From positions 31,426,083 to 31,490,082 of the forward strand of contig NC_053112.1 in the NCBI RefSeq assembly GCF_010015445.1: 64,000 nucleotides of DNA. Direction: 5' to 3'. Numbering within the stretch: position 1 is the first letter of the stretch; each line of letters begins with the position of its first letter. Under the pieces are notes generated by a model. It saw nothing but the letters and a program-made list of their open reading frames with translations. It was not told the DNA's origin and did no database searches. The DNA is from Perca fluviatilis (taxonomy: Eukaryota > Chordata > Actinopteri > Perciformes > Percidae). The position numbers were made by a program, and so were the translations under genes. Shown in pieces: positions 1 through 13,582 of the stretch.

Positions 1-3000
1 GCTTGCTAACCCTACCACCTAGCCCCCCAATAAAACCTATTCAGATTCAGCCCAATCTTCTTCATTTTTGTAGAGAGTGGCTAATAGCAGCAATTGGAGC
101 CTGGAAACGAAAAACAGCTCTAATGCTCTTATCTGCATGCTGGCAGCAGAGGGCAAGAAAGCTGTGTGCCTTGAACAGTGTTTACCACTCCTTTTCCTTT
201 CCAGAGCTGCAGTCATAAAGGAAGTCGCTCAATAAGTCGGAGCTGAAGCACCCGGAGTGAAACGTTGACAATCTCACTCTAGGCAGTCAAACATGAATGG
301 CACCAGTAAAATGTTTTCGCTTGAATTCAAAAGTGGGAGACACACTTTTGCTCCTGCTGACAGCACAGAAAATGCTCCCCATACCAAACCCGTCAAAGTG
401 CACTGTACCCTGATCTGGTCCCAGATTGTCCATTTTTCAAAGTCGTCTGTCTGTGTCTAAGTGCCCAAGACATTAATCCTGGTGGTGCTACGTCATTTGT
501 CTTTGAGTGTTTAAGTTCAGTGATGCCCTTCAATGCAGATGGCAGTGAGTGTTCTTATATAGTAATGTCATCAGTAAGTATGTTGGCTGGTTGGTTTTAA
601 CAACTGTTAACAACAAAAATGCTGGTTTCTAAGTGAATTTCGGCAATCATTTGAAATCCAAATGAAAAAAGGTGCTTGTGTAAAGTAAAACCTAGCTATT
701 TAGGAAAGCCTTTTTTAAGGATGAAACTTGGGGCCAGAGATGGGGTAAAGAAATCGGAAAGTACTGAAAGACAAACTACTGAGTGTTTACTTTGGTCATT
801 TTGTGGGATTTGTTTACAAAAAAAAAAAAAAATAGTATAATGCCAGCCTTTCCTTTTAAATGTGAAAACTATGCACATGGCAAAATTGGACAAACTAATA
901 GCTACAGTAACCATGATAAGCACCAAAATGAAGCACCATATGACATTGCTCAGGGGCAGTGTGGCAAAATTCTTGAACATTGAGACTTCTGACCTTCTGC
1001 ACCAAAAGTATTTCTATCACTGTTTAGCAAATATCTTTATTTACTAACATACATTTTGATGATATTTTATTAAAAAGGCTAATTTTAGGGAATGGTAAAA
1101 AAATACAATGCGAGCAGAACGGGTGTCATTTGACTAGTCCAAGAGAATATGGTGATTGTTGCTATGGTGACAACACACATCAGTGTGTCATGCTCACTGG
1201 TTTGAGAACTCTGTTTTCTTGATGACTTACCAATATAAATATGAAGCACTTGAATCCATCAATTCTAAATTCCTCTCTAGCAGCAAGGAAACGGACATAG
1301 TGCACAAAAGATGCCCCTCAATGCTTCCTACTTCTCCCCCGCTCGTTTGTTGCGAAACCTCAGTGAGTCGGTTTATATGGAAGTTTACGCGGTAGTTAGC
1401 CCGCTACAACGTGTTCTTTGCAATGGCAACGGTACGCAAAAAAATGGCCAACGGTCTGACCATCCTGCTATGTTGATTTGAATGTGAATGTCCTTTCTAC
1501 TCTTATTCTATTTCTATGGTATGGATACACTATAAACCCAGGTACACACAGACAACAGAGCTCTTCTGAAGGACAATAACTGTAAGCCGAATGGGCTATG
1601 GAGGAGCTTATTATTATTTTTCTACGCTGCTGAAGTTGATTTTTAAATTAATGATGATTAAGGTTAAGCCTGGCCATGGAATCACCGCAGAAAGGGTTCA
1701 TAATTGCAACTAAATGAAATGGGATATTCAGACATTGCTGGCATGGGCATTAGAGAAAGTGAAATGGATGATACAAATAAATGGGGGGAAAGGGACACAT
1801 GGAGAGAAGGAGGTGAAGGCACAGCCTTAATCAGAAGAGCGACAGTTGCTGACTTCCCCGTCTGTCAGAGAAGCAGATTAACCCCTGAACTCCCGCCTGC
1901 CACCACACTAATCTGACCACCAATCAGGCGCCTCCGTGTCCCTCCCCGACACCTCTTTAGAAAATGACTTCCCGAGATGTGCTGTGTGTGGGCTCCCCTC
2001 TCTCCCTGCATGCTCATTGTGAAAGGTAATAAAAGTGGAAGACTAAATTGCATTACTCAATCTGGTGGGGTCTGCAGGGAGGGTATTGTTTTGACAGGCT
2101 GCAGATGTGCACCTGCAAACATAGTCGCAGTTCACCAGGTAATTACAGTAGAAACAGTAAGCGACAATGACACCATGACAACAGGTGTAGGGCTGCTGGG
2201 AAGTTTTTTGAGGGGGGGGGGGGATGGTGGGAATCTGGATAAAAGAGAAAATTGATGTGTGGAACAAATTAATGCATGGGATGAAAAAAGGAAACTAGTT
2301 TCCAAAGTGTCCTCTGAACAAGGCCTGTGAAGTTTCTACACAGAAGGATTTGCGACCTTTATAAGTCCACCCCTTTTCTGTCGACGTCTTTCATTTTCTC
2401 TACAATTCTTTCTTTCTCTACCAGCGAGAGGTCTAGCTTTCGGTGCTGCCATTAAATGAATTGCATGCTGCTAGCATAGTGTATTTTGCTTGTCTTCAGT
2501 TCATCCACAATGAACCAAGAGGGTTTGCTTTATTGTCAGATACCTCCCACTACACCAAGACTCCTGTACAGCATAAAAGCAGGAAAAATATTAATTCTTC
2601 AAGCAAAAAGGAAGAAGAGATCTTGTGAATGGTCAGTTCAGGTCAATTTGAAGTTAAGGACCTTCAGAAAAAGGAATATGCTAATTGAAAGCACAAAGCT
2701 GCATTGCAATAACATCTATGTGAATTGTTTTAAGCCTTCCTATAAAACCATGACAGCGTGTATTTTTATATTTTTCTCCTGTAAAATAACTTTTTTATTT
2801 CATTTGGACAAAGAATCAAAATATAAAGTAGGACAAAAGGAAAATTTGAGAACAAATTTGCTTTTTTGTTGTTGATTGCCATCATTTCAGCAATGAATAG
2901 TGAAATTACAGGTGTTCAGGGTATGAATCATACCTGGCCCTGTCAGTGGGTTATTTTCTCTGTCGATGCAGGCGTGGGATGCAGACTCACAAACCAAGGG

Positions 3001-5132
3001 ACACTGGAAAGGAAAAGAACAGAAGGAGAGAAACAAAAAGAGATTAATATAATAATAGTATTTTCCTGAAAACCAGGAGGGCATTAATTATGACTATTAC
3101 TTATGACCAAACCCAAAACGGAATCTGCAGATTTTATTACAGTTTTCAGCAGTAATCACAATCACAATAAAAATGTGCGGAATTTAGTGGAATGTTTATT
3201 TCTTTGTTTAAACTCTGTGGAAAGGTGGTGGTGTTGTCAGAATTCTGTGGCTGCAGATTCGTGTGGGCCTGCTTTTGCAGGTGAAGCCTATGACCAATAA
3301 TTCCTCTTACAACTCAGTGGCAGTTTAGGTATAAAAATCCCATGTTAGCTTTGTCAGACAGAAGCAATATTTGTGTAAAGCTTTGTGGCAAATTCAGCCA
3401 GTTGGATCCCAGCTGGCTGGACAATAACAAAATGTATTAGTTGACAGATGTTGAACCATTAGGTTTTTAAACTGAAATTAAACATGGAACTCTAAACATG
3501 CACACATTCTGGAAATAAGTACAGATATAGATTTTTTTGTTGCATTACTACATTAATGCCATTTAATTTCTATGAAACAATCTGTGCTTTATGCACATTA
3601 CAAAACAATACATTTAAAGACTAGACCCATATGGAACCACACAAAGCAAACAGCTGCTGTTGCACAGTTCTCTTTTTAGTTCAAACATGTTGCACTTCTG
3701 CAATCAGTGATGTCACAGCAGGTGACAGCTGAGGAGAAACACACTGCAGTGACTTTGCTGACTCGGTTGCGGGTCAGGAATTCATTACCTCCACTGGCAT
3801 TTCAGTCTTTACTTTACAATATTTTGGTTTACGCTCTGAATATAAACTTCTCCAAATACAAAAAGAGACGGAGCTGCTAGCTTTACCCTAAATTCTGACA
3901 GCATCAAGGACCAGCTTCCATACATTGGAGAAATACTACACAGTAGATATGTTAGTTCTTTATTTTACTTGACGTGTAACCGCCCTAACAAATGTAGTTA
4001 GTAAATGATGTGTTCCTTGGCTGTGGAAGTGACGCTTGTTACATGTTAGAGCAGTTAAACACAGTGTTCAATACATTATTTACACAAATTCTCCTGGCTT
4101 TTACTATGTCATTGTGATGTTGTTTGTTTTTAGTGTAGCATATTCTTGGTGCTATTAAGTATAAAACCGTCAAGTTAATTCAGTGTTACCAACCTTTCAA
4201 TTTATTTTCGAGTGAATAAGTAAAATTACCTCCGATTTTACATGGTCTCAGGGACATCCTGAAGAGGATTACATTGAAAATGTATGACTATAATAAATAT
4301 GAGGGAATTCAGTGTGTCAGTGTGCTGTCAGTGTCCTCTTTTCACACCGCAGTGCTATCAGTTAGACATTTGTTTTTCATTGCATGAGAAAATGAATGTG
4401 CCGGTGAGAGAGTGTGAAAAGTGTCAATTGCGTGAGACTCACAGTTTATGTGAGAGAGTTGTCAGCCTGTTAATTTCATAAATAGTGTAAAACTGTATAC
4501 CCTTGTATCCGTACACTTTGCTACTTATAAAACTCAAATATGTCCATGTCACAGCTGCTAGGCCTTTGATACTGAAAACCTTCAATGCCTCTTGATGCAT
4601 TAAGTCTGGGACTCCTCATCAAACCAATACTGACAACTAACAACTTTTTTTGCTTGCTGTATGCCAGCTCTGCCCTGTCTGATGAACCATTTAACACAGC
4701 TAGACAGCCAAACCTGTCGCCAGAACAGGACTTTAATGGCTGCTAGAAACAATCCATCACCTCTCCTGGCTTAGAAAATGATCTTGAATAAAATAGACAC
4801 CCAACCCAACACCCATGCTCACATACACAAACTCTAAAATAAAATGTGTCTGTTGAACAAAACAGACAGAAACAATCTGGAAATTTCAGCAAGCAGGAAG
4901 CAAGCAAGGTCTCAGATAATGAAAAGTATTAACAATGAGCCAAGGGCCACAGCTGTGAAAGGAGTCCCATTGTAATTGTAGGCAGCGGACAGCATGTGTT
5001 CGATGGCTCTTTGATGACTAAAATATGTATAGAGATCAGATCAAAAGGTGACTGGAGTCTCTTTCTTGTTTCAGCTGACTGTTTTTGAAGGGCCTGTGGG
5101 ATATTCATGAGTAGCAGCAACTCAAACAATGA

Positions 5133-5167
5133 CGCACACACACGCACACGCGCACGCGCACACACAC

Positions 5168-5207
<40 letters not shown>
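5133..5207. repeat. (CA)n microsatellite, impure 5' half
   Basis: A CA dinucleotide tract in which the first 30 bases are interrupted by CG steps (cacgcacacgcgcacgcg) before a purer CA run. Typical of teleost introns. The open frames across it on both strands are low-complexity artefacts. Confidence 0.95.
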
Positions 5208-5211
<4 letters not shown>

Positions 5212-5436
5212 ATTCAGGCAGCAAGACACGCACACGGCTAAGGTAAATTGAACAAGAACTTCCCAACAAGTGAGTCTTGAGTCTCAAGTGAGCCCTCCCT
5301 AATGTTTGTCACATCCCTACCCTCTTTCCTCCCATCATCTTCTGCAACAGAAACAACACACAAGGGGAAATGTGCTGTGACAACACCCACAAACACGCAC
5401 ACCCACCGACAGACGCACACACCCCTCCCACCACCA

Positions 5437-5437
<1 letters not shown>

Positions 5438-5487
<50 letters not shown>
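5438..5487. repeat. (CA)n microsatellite
   Basis: About 25 uninterrupted CA units preceded by a short CCA trinucleotide run. No coding content. Confidence 0.95.
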
Positions 5488-5488
<1 letters not shown>

Positions 5489-5629
5489 TCATCAAGTCAA
5501 CATGGGCAGATTGTCAGTGACACTCTGGAGCCTAGCAGGGAACCTCCCTGAACCAGCAAAAGGGGTGGGCAGAACCAAAAGCCAGTCAGCCATGTAGAAG
5601 CCCTTGGTCAATTATATAAGACAGTGATT

Positions 5630-5636
5630 CACACAC

Positions 5637-5668
<32 letters not shown>
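5630..5668. repeat. (CA)n microsatellite
   Basis: A short CA tract, the third within about 550 bases, so this is a locally CA-rich cluster. Confidence 0.9.
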
Positions 5669-5672
<4 letters not shown>

Positions 5673-6454
5673 AATGCACACAAAATACACACACACCACA
5701 GCAAATCAAAAGCAAGGACTAAGTCTCCGTGCTGCCTTGCAGAGCTGTGGTGAGAGACATTCTGAATGTTCCCCTTTACAGATCAGAAACGTCATTAAAG
5801 CTCCTTCTTTACTTTTTAATACCCAACTATGGCTCTACAGCACACACGCACTTGACAAATGTTCAACAAATCTGGCTCCATTAGGAATGTTCAGAAAATT
5901 AAGTGAAATCAGAGTACATACAACTTCATTTCTGGTGTGGTGGCAGCCCATTCGGATGACACAATCTTCGGTTTACTGTCAAACTCTGAAGGAGAAAACT
6001 CTCTTCTCTTTCTCTCCCCTGATTATGTCAAGTGTTAAGTCACTTCAGAGCCGAGTTAAGCGGTATATATTGTATAAGATTAGAGTGGAGACGGGGGTGG
6101 TGGCAGCAAGAAAGCTGCATTCAAGAAGCATCTGCCACCTGGTCGGATGAAGGAAGGCTGCAGGACTGGCTACACAATCCCATGCAAACAGGGTCAAATG
6201 TATAAATGTCAAGATGCTAATTTGGCCAGTCTCTCTTTAATCTTGTCTCTATATGACAGAGAGACAGCACACATGTACTCACAGACACAGACATTACACG
6301 CACACACATCCTCTAAATCCCCATTAGGGTTTACTGAAGTTTATTTAATCTCATTTGAGGACTTTTTTGAGCAGTGCCAGTCTAATCCTAGCATTAGCGC
6401 TAGGCATCTGGAGCATGGGGACTCTTGCTTTGTGTCTTCACCCTGCTATTTTAC

Positions 6455-6566
6455 CTTGTGTGATGGTATGTCAGTGGTGATGTGGTCTACGTCAACCTCC
6501 TCCATCTCCCCCATCTTCAGACGACTTACCACCACCGTTCCCGCTGCGCACACACCATCAGACGAC
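6455..6566 (-). CDS. inpp4b: inpp4b coding exon, end of C2 domain
   Basis: Internal coding exon of type II inositol 3,4-bisphosphate 4-phosphatase, a cytosolic phosphatase that removes the 4-phosphate of PI(3,4)P2 and restrains PI3K/AKT signalling. The minus strand shows a pyrimidine-rich acceptor (cttccttgtctccctctag) and a donor AAG|gtaaaa. The 112-base exon begins with one base that completes a codon from the 30.1 kb exon, then carries 37 codons. The product includes SSDG near the start and KMGEMEEVDVDHITTDIP near the end. From memory, human INPP4B has TSDGG and VKMGEIEDGEADHITTDV at the same place, straight after the C2 domain; INPP4A differs here, so I prefer INPP4B. The exon ends in phase 0. 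The C2 domain targets the protein to lipids; the catalytic CX5R motif lies far downstream, outside the window. A BLAST against teleost inpp4b would settle it. Confidence 0.88.
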
Positions 6567-8889
6567 CTAGAGGGAGACAAGGAAGAGAGTTAGTGTGTCA
6601 TTTAATCTGTTGAATAAAAAGTCTGCTCTGTAAAAGCATCTTTTCCTCCAGCTACTACCACTCCATGGCCCTGGAAAAGATTCAGCTCCATGTTGGGCCC
6701 CCATACTCTCCAAACCTAATGAGCTTATTTCGAGCCTCGAACAGGTTGTGAAGTTATAAAGCTGGAATCAGGACATTGATGCTCGAACTGCGGCACTTTC
6801 TTTTTCTGACAGATTCGGCAGAAGAGTGTATAAGCAGAATAAAGCTGAGCCTGCTCCAGCGGGAAGTTGACGGGGGTGAAGGAAGGAACATTTCGTATAA
6901 CTGTTCAAATGGCAGTCTAATAAACCAGGCTATGTGCCTTGACAGACACAAAATTGATACTAGAGTTTTCATATGAGGGAGCCCGACCATCACGTTCCCA
7001 ATCATAGAGCCATGATGAAGGAGCTGATAGAAAATCTATAGTATTGGCAGTAAGACAAATGCTTTCAAATGAAGAAAAATGGTCTCTGGGCATCGCACGA
7101 GCAAGTCTGATCACCTTAGCAGACCCATCCCTAATGTGCTCAGTTCCACTCCAGCTGGAGAAAATACTGGATGTTGTGTGCGCCAGCCAGAGGTCTGGGG
7201 AGACAGGGGGTGGAAGGATGACACACCCCTGACTGAGGAGGAGAAAACACAAGGAGGGTGATGGAAGCAGAAAGGATGCTTTCAAGACCTATCCATCTTG
7301 GTCGGACACGAGGGAGAAAATCTAATCACGCCCAAGGGAAAAGAGGAAAGGGAAGAAGAGATGCTGAGGAGAGGTAGGAAGAAATGTGAGGGAATACAGG
7401 AGAGGAGGATAGGGATTCCAATGAGGGAGAGGGAGGGAAACGTGTCTCTGCAGTGGGACACTGGGAGCTTCAGTTAGCGCTTAATGTCTTACAGCAGTCC
7501 CCGAGCAGAGAAAATAACATTGCTTGGATTATAAATCTAATCATTGTCCCTAGCCAGACACCTGTCTCAGTGTTTACACCTCTGCTCATCTTTCTGTTTC
7601 CCCCCATTCCTCATCACCTCTCTCTCCCTCCGTTTCTCTGTGCAACACAGGACTGAAGCACAGTAAAACAAAGTCACCCTGACTTTGAACAAACAGTATG
7701 TACTGACAGTGGCCCACACATAATCGAGGAAATGGAGATTAACATGCTTCACATTCAGTGATAGTCGTCCCTATACAAACCTTGGGGGTTACAGTGGCCC
7801 TCTACTCTTTAGATTGCTCTGCCTCAATCCACTAATGAAATTCTCCATTTAAACAGACAGGGGAGATTTCTTAGAATTGCTTTAAGATAATTGATTTATG
7901 CCTTAGAGAGATATATTGTGTGACTGTCTTGATTTGCGGCCGAACATAAACTCAGCACCTGTTCAAATACAATCTTTATACATTAATGTCTGTAAACTCT
8001 GCAGCAGCTCATTCTACTGATTTAATTTAGCTTCATCACGACATTGCTGATTTATTGTACAAATTCTGCTAAAATCAAGCAAAGGGCAGAGAAGTTAACT
8101 TCGTGACAGAATGTCTGGTCTGCAGTGACACAAAATTTTACCATGCACACTCTAACTGACCCCAAATTAACTTTGAAGGTTCTGTGGAGAGCTGTGGATG
8201 AGAAAGAAGCCTGTCTTCCAATATCCTCACCCTCCCACATCCCCTCCTACTCCACCCATCTCTTTCAGTCTGTTAGAGCTGGCAAGGAAACAAATCTGCA
8301 GATTGTACTTTGCCTGCGAGCCCATCTTTAAAAAAAGAAGAAGATCTAATTGCACCAGGACCTCTTTTATGACAACACTTAATCAGACAGCTTTGTTAAA
8401 GTGACAAAAATAATGCGCTTAAAATGGCTGCTAAGAATTTGGCACAATTCAAAAAAGAATTAGTTATCAGGGAAGTGCCTTACATTTAACAGTTATTTTC
8501 TTTTAAAGGCCTCTCTTGCAATTCACAAACACATTTCCAATGTAGGAACATGCAGTGTAATTTGTTTTAAATACCTGATCTGTACCCTGCCGGTCTTAGA
8601 GGCCCCTGATGTATGAGCCACACGCGTTAAGTGCATATACACGGTGCTATACAGCAACTGCTCAAACGAGAGACAATAAATCATTTGTATAAAAAAAAAG
8701 TCTGCTACTGAGTGTCAAATCTTACATTTACTTCTACTCAAGAATAAAAACACTCTTTACAGACACATTTATAGAAAATTCACAGTATTATCCACTAAGG
8801 ATCCCCACTAAGGATCCCCAAAATAAAATGATATGGTTCAGTCAGAACATTTCCTCTTTCCTGCAAAGGTTCAATGAGTTGTAAACCTA

Positions 8890-9580
8890 CTCACCTAAAG
8901 GATTATTAGGAACACCATACTAATACCGTGTTTGATCCCCTTTCGCCTTCAGAACTGCCTTAATTCTTTGTGGCATTGATTCAACAAGGTGCTGGAAGCA
9001 TTCTCTAGAAATGTTGGCCCATATTGATAGGATAGCATCCCCCACACCATTACATCACCACCACCACCAGCCTGCCCAGTGGTAACAAGGCATGATGGAT
9101 CCATGTTCTCATTCCGTTTACGCCAAATTCTGACTCTACCATCTGAATGTCTCAACAGAAATCTAGACTCATCAGACCAGGCAACATTTTTCCAGTCTTC
9201 AACTGTCCAATTTTGGTGCGCTCGTGCAAATTGTAGCCTCATTTTCCTATTTTTAGTGGAGATGAGTGGTACCCGGTGGGGTCTTCTGCTGGTGTAGCCC
9301 ATCCGCCTCAAGGTTGTGCGTGTTGTGGCTTCACAAATGCTTCGCTCCATACCTCGGTTGTAACGAGTGGTTATTTGAGTCAAAGTTGATCTTCTATCAG
9401 CTTGAATCAGTCGGCCCATTCTCCTCTGACCTCTAGCATCAACAAGGCTGGATGTTTTTCCTTTTTCAGACCATTCTTTGTAAACCCTAGAAATGGCTGT
9501 GTGTGAAAATCCCAGTAACTTTCTTTCCCATTCTGACATTCAGTTTGGAGTTCAGGAGATTGACCACCACACTTAAACAT
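8890..9580 (-). mobile_element. Tc1/mariner element, internally deleted and missing its 5' end
   Basis: The right-hand end of the element, in its own minus-strand orientation, is intact: a terminal repeat beginning ctcacctaaaggattatta follows a TA at 8888-8889. This is a terminus I know from a Tc1 family common in teleosts. The matching inverted end expected beyond 9580 (ending aatcctttaggtga) is absent; recognisable sequence stops around ttcaggagattgacc. An internal segment is also missing near 9038-9041. The copy has lost one terminus and cannot move. Confidence 0.85.
8949..9539 (-). pseudogene. Tc1-like transposase remnant, 196 codons open
   Basis: The open frame carries the N-terminal helix-turn-helix region, with GFSHTAISRVYKEWSEKG near residues 10-27, the linker, and the first part of the DDE domain with AWSDESRFLL (first catalytic D) and a glycine-rich stretch before VMVWGML. 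After LSYQYGPTF the protein jumps directly to the C-terminal tail. The second catalytic D and the E, with roughly 100 residues, are therefore missing through a DNA deletion joined at a short atcc-like microhomology near 9038. The start at 9539 may be internal because the element is truncated upstream. It cannot encode an active transposase. Confidence 0.85.
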
Positions 9581-12500
9581 CAAGAACGAACATAATTTTC
9601 CTAGTTTGAGTAAACTAGGGGTTGAGCTGGATGTACGTGTGTGTTGCTATATAGCAGAAACCTGAGCAACACTGTATATTTGTGGTTTTTCAGTGCATCA
9701 CAATCACAAATGTTTAGCATTCTCCCCTGCTACTGTAAATACTAATATTACTACTGTTTTGTGGTTAGAAGACAGATACAGATGGTGAAGGTTATTATTT
9801 GTGATTTTCTTGCTTGCTGAAACGAGCAGTTACACGGTTTTGTAACAGACTTGCTTAGCAATATGGTGGCCTGTGCAACATTCGGAGATGTCTGTAAATA
9901 CAACCTGATACTTGTTTTTTGCTCAACCTGTTTTTGCTCTGAACAGGTTGGAAGTGGTTAAGCTCTGTACATAGTAATGATGATGTTAACGTGCAGACCG
10001 TGGGAAGTTGAAGACGGTCAAATAGACGAAGACAACTAGAGTAAAAGTGGCCAAGCAAATGCTCTCTTTCTACTGCCTTGTGAACCTAAAGAAGGGAAGA
10101 CTCACACAGTGACGGCAAGGGAAGGACAATTGTACTACATTTTCAAAGGTTTGAATATAACAGCGCGTGGGTGAGTAAAGTTCATCAAACTACTTCAAAG
10201 CAGCAATAGTTCTGTGGCTGTCAGGCGCTTTTATCTGTGGGAAGCCTCACAGGGGAAAACACCTGACAGACACAGAAATGAACCAAAACACCATTTGCTT
10301 TTCCCCTCACAAGGGCCTTTGCTTCAACTGTAGGAAACAAAAACAAAAAAAACTGGAAAAACTATTTTGCTTTTTGCTCCGGATTTTGCCCACAGAGGAT
10401 TTAGTTTAGGTGACCGTCAGGACACCTTGTAACTGTAGGTTGCCTGTGAAATGGGAGTGGTCAGAGAAAACTAATTAACAGGATCCTACACAGGCACCAA
10501 GAATGCTTAAGTCTTGAAGTCTAGCAGTGGAAGTGTAGATGGGATTCTTGACCTATATAAAGTTGGACTGGTGGGCTAAATATAGAGCTGGGTAGTTTTC
10601 ACTGAGGACAGATGTTAGGACAGAGGACTGTAATAATGGGGAAAGTGATACAGACTGTCCTGATTTTCATTGGGGATGAATGACATTATCATGGGATTCA
10701 GCAGTACTTGCACATTTCGCAACTTAAGGACTGATTCAATCAATATGACTACACTGGAGGCATTGTTCATAGAGCTGGACAGAATCACCAGGGGACCCTA
10801 TACTGAGCACACACTCTCTGGCTTGTCTGGACTACTTGAAGTATATTCCCAAAGAAAAAACTGCTCTGGTTTCCTCTTGATGAAAGAGACTTCCACAAAA
10901 AATATATATTCAGTCTGAATCTAAAATTAATGCAAAACAAGCTGTGTATCTTGTATTAAAGTTTCGTAAAAATCTGTTCTCAATGCAAATTTATGCAATG
11001 TAAAAAATCAGTTTGTCTGCTGCAATACATCTGTAATAAGCAGAATGGGAGCTGCGTCAGGGAAAGATGCATACTTGCGCAAGATTTGTGAGCTGTAATG
11101 CATCCTATTTGTTCCAGTCACATGACACACACTTTTACTATTCTTGCATGACGAGAAGTGTCTTCACACTACATTTAATTTTATGTTAGTGCTTAACCAG
11201 TGTCAGAAACCGTTTGGGTTAAGCTGTTTTCACAGAAGAAGCAAGGTGGAAAAAAACTATCCAGGAAGGATGCTATTACTTTAACCAACCTTGTAAATCC
11301 AGGCTGGGGCTCAGACGGGGGAGATGAAGAGAAAGCCGTTGATGTAGGAAAGAACACCGAAAACTCAATGGGAAAACGCCTTGTGCTACATTAATACACA
11401 GGCTACTATGGCAGAGAGATTCACAAATATAATATTTCATGTAAATGAATACTGTACTGTACACATGAAGAAACATTAAATATTTCCATTGCATTGCAGC
11501 TGTGAGGGGAAGCTACTGCATGTCAAATCTTAAAATCTTAAACTATCCTCTTTAGTCTAGCCCGTTATTGCTAGCGGCCATGGGAAAAAAGGGAACTAAA
11601 AAAGATGGTCTCAATTGAATTCAACACCGTAGTGTAGGGATGTGGTTAAGGTAAGAATGGGTCAAAAAATTGTTCTCATGTCCACCAACTGCTGTGTTTA
11701 GTACAGACCTATAGAGAGATTTCATGCTGAGGAACATGGCTACACATGTTACCACTGATCACGGCAGTGTGAGCTGGCTGAGACGCCAGTGGCCGTATGA
11801 GCAACGCCAACGCTAATGAGACTGCAAAGGTGGGGCTCATTCTAAATATTGTCCAATATATGACCTAGCAGCCATATTAGCAACTGATATCATGAATCTC
11901 ATTTGAGTTTAACAAAACTTTATCCGTAACATTAAATGTTCACTACTGAAATCCATATTCCAGTACTTTGCAGAGATACTCCGATTTTTTGTATATAACT
12001 TGACCTTACTGTAATGTTTTAAAATATTCCTTTGATTGTGATTTTATCCACATTTAGTTTTAATGTATTACATAGTAACATACTTTACATTCTGTTGCAA
12101 CTCCTCAACAGCGAGTTTATTATATATTTATTTATGTCACCCAGGTTATTACTGAAATATTATAGGGACTTATAAGTCAGGAGCTACTGCACTTGTCAAA
12201 ATATTCACTGAGACACACACACACACACGTACGTCTGCTCTACATATAACAGTTCTTGTTGCATTGTTACTGTAGCACAATTCAATATCAAGCTTTTTTG
12301 TGTATGTGTATAGTAGAGTGTCACAGTTAAGATGAGAATGATCAAAAAGGTGCATGTCCTGTTCTGACGATTAAGATGGCTGGCATTCATTCAGTGTGAA
12401 GTCATTGAATAGCTAAGTGCAGATCAATGACAATTGAATGAGTGTGGGTGGAGGTGATGTTTGAGTGGAATAGGGCAGGTGGTGCAGTGACACAGAGCGT

Positions 12501-12902
12501 ACTGTATGCCCTCGATCACTTTAATTACCACACACTCAATGAATACATTGTCAGCACTTAAGTGGCAGGGGTCTAACTAAGCTAGCCACACTGCAAAACA
12601 TGGAAAACTACTACAATCGTTCTCACCCATGCATCAGATTACTGAAACTTACTGAGAAGAATATCACAGTCTGTTTCAAGTGTCATCACTCAGTAACAGA
12701 GAGAGAGAGAGGGAGTAGATGCCCTCCCCATAGAGAATCACTAAGGCTTCGTAAATATTTTTTTAACAAACCGTAAAAGAGCCAACAAAACAGTCTCCTT
12801 TCATCTCTGTCAAACTGATAGTTTTGTTCTGTAATTGCTCTTCAATAAAAAGCCAACCCATAGTATCTAGAACGCCATAGATTCCGACAAGCATGCACTT
12901 AA

Positions 12903-13582
12903 TGCAGGCGGTAAAACTGCGGTAAAACGGCAAGGTAGTAGACTGGGTAAACCCAGCCCGATCTGCCGGCGATTTGATTGCAGCTCAGGCTGGAAACCTG
13001 TACGTTTATCTATGCTGCTTCCGTTACAAATTTGCGGGAACCAATCACAAACTGGCTTATCCACCTGGCACGCTATTGGCAGATTTAACACCATGACGAT
13101 AGAGAAGTGACCAAGCAGCTTCTTGTTTACATTCAACAAGCCGGCCACCGAAGCGCAGCGCTCCATGGCAGCAACCCGTTGGTGCCGCGGTCGCTGCTAC
13201 GTCACCCGGATCGTTTGTCTGATTGGTTGAAGGACTATCCAATTGCGTACAGAGTCATTTGAACTATGCCCGTTGATGCCCCGCCTCTTGTGCAGAGAAA
13301 ATACAGAGCAGACTCCCCAGACTAATGTTCAATCTTAAAGGATTGAGCTTGGTCTGGTGATAGCCAGACTAGCAAGGTAGCGCACAAAGGATAGGGCAGG
13401 CACTTCAGCAAAGCGCAGCGCAGGTATACGTCATCTCTGCTTCTGGCTACCTCCTTTTATGGATGTGCCTTGAAAGGTCGGCGGCAATTTTGAGCTGTTC
13501 ACCGCGCTAAGGGTAGCGCTTCCACCGCTCTCCCCATAGGAAAACAATCAACAAACAGCCAGCGCAAAGTGGTTTTACTGCT
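12903..13582. mobile_element. TTAA-flanked MITE, interrupted by another element
   Basis: Sequence between two TTAA tetranucleotides (12899-12902 and 13583-13586). The ends are similar in inverted orientation: tgcaggcggtaaaactgc on the left, and agcagtaaaaccac when the right end is read from the other strand. The inner part (13460-13580, with ctctccccataggaaaac) resembles a second copy near 43700-43850. Removing the 433-bp insertion and its 9-bp repeat leaves about 240 bp. TTAA suggests piggyBac-type mobilisation, but the terminal repeat is imperfect, so this is tentative. Confidence 0.4.
12939..13371. mobile_element. Non-autonomous TIR element with 9-bp direct repeat
   Basis: A GC-richer 433-bp block with inverted ends: tagactgggtaaacccag on the left, and tagtctggctatcaccag for the right end on the other strand. 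It is flanked by the identical 9-bp direct repeat gcaaggtag (12930-12938 and 13372-13380). It carries no transposase. A 9-bp duplication would fit a Mutator-like element and an 8-bp one hAT; the family is not certain. It sits inside the MITE at 12903-13582. Confidence 0.65.

Larger units (their letters stand above)
1..6454 (-). other. inpp4b: inpp4b intron, part downstream of the 6.4 kb exon
   Basis: This is non-coding sequence on the 3' side of the inpp4b exon at 6455-6566, which ends with a clean donor (gtaaaa on the minus strand). I looked on the minus strand for the next INPP4B exon, which in human begins near a CALVCE motif, and found nothing convincing, so it probably lies outside the window. 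Apart from three CA repeats and short homopolymer runs I recognise no gene, RNA or transposon. The small open frames here have no family signature. An intronic reading is inferred from the exon. Confidence 0.6.

Noticed and set aside
5674..6150. 158-codon plus-strand open frame
   Set aside because: Begins in a CA repeat, has no family signature, and lies in inpp4b intron sequence.
6147..6593. Plus-strand open frame of 148 codons covering the inpp4b exon
   Set aside because: Shadow of the minus-strand exon, which has the splice sites and homology.
7044..7285. Overlapping open frames near 7.0-7.3 kb
   Set aside because: No splice sites or homology recognised; composition resembles random intron sequence.
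13057..13242. Open frames in the GC-rich block near 13.1 kb as a possible first exon or CpG island
   Set aside because: The block is bounded by inverted ends and a 9-bp direct repeat, so it is a mobile element.
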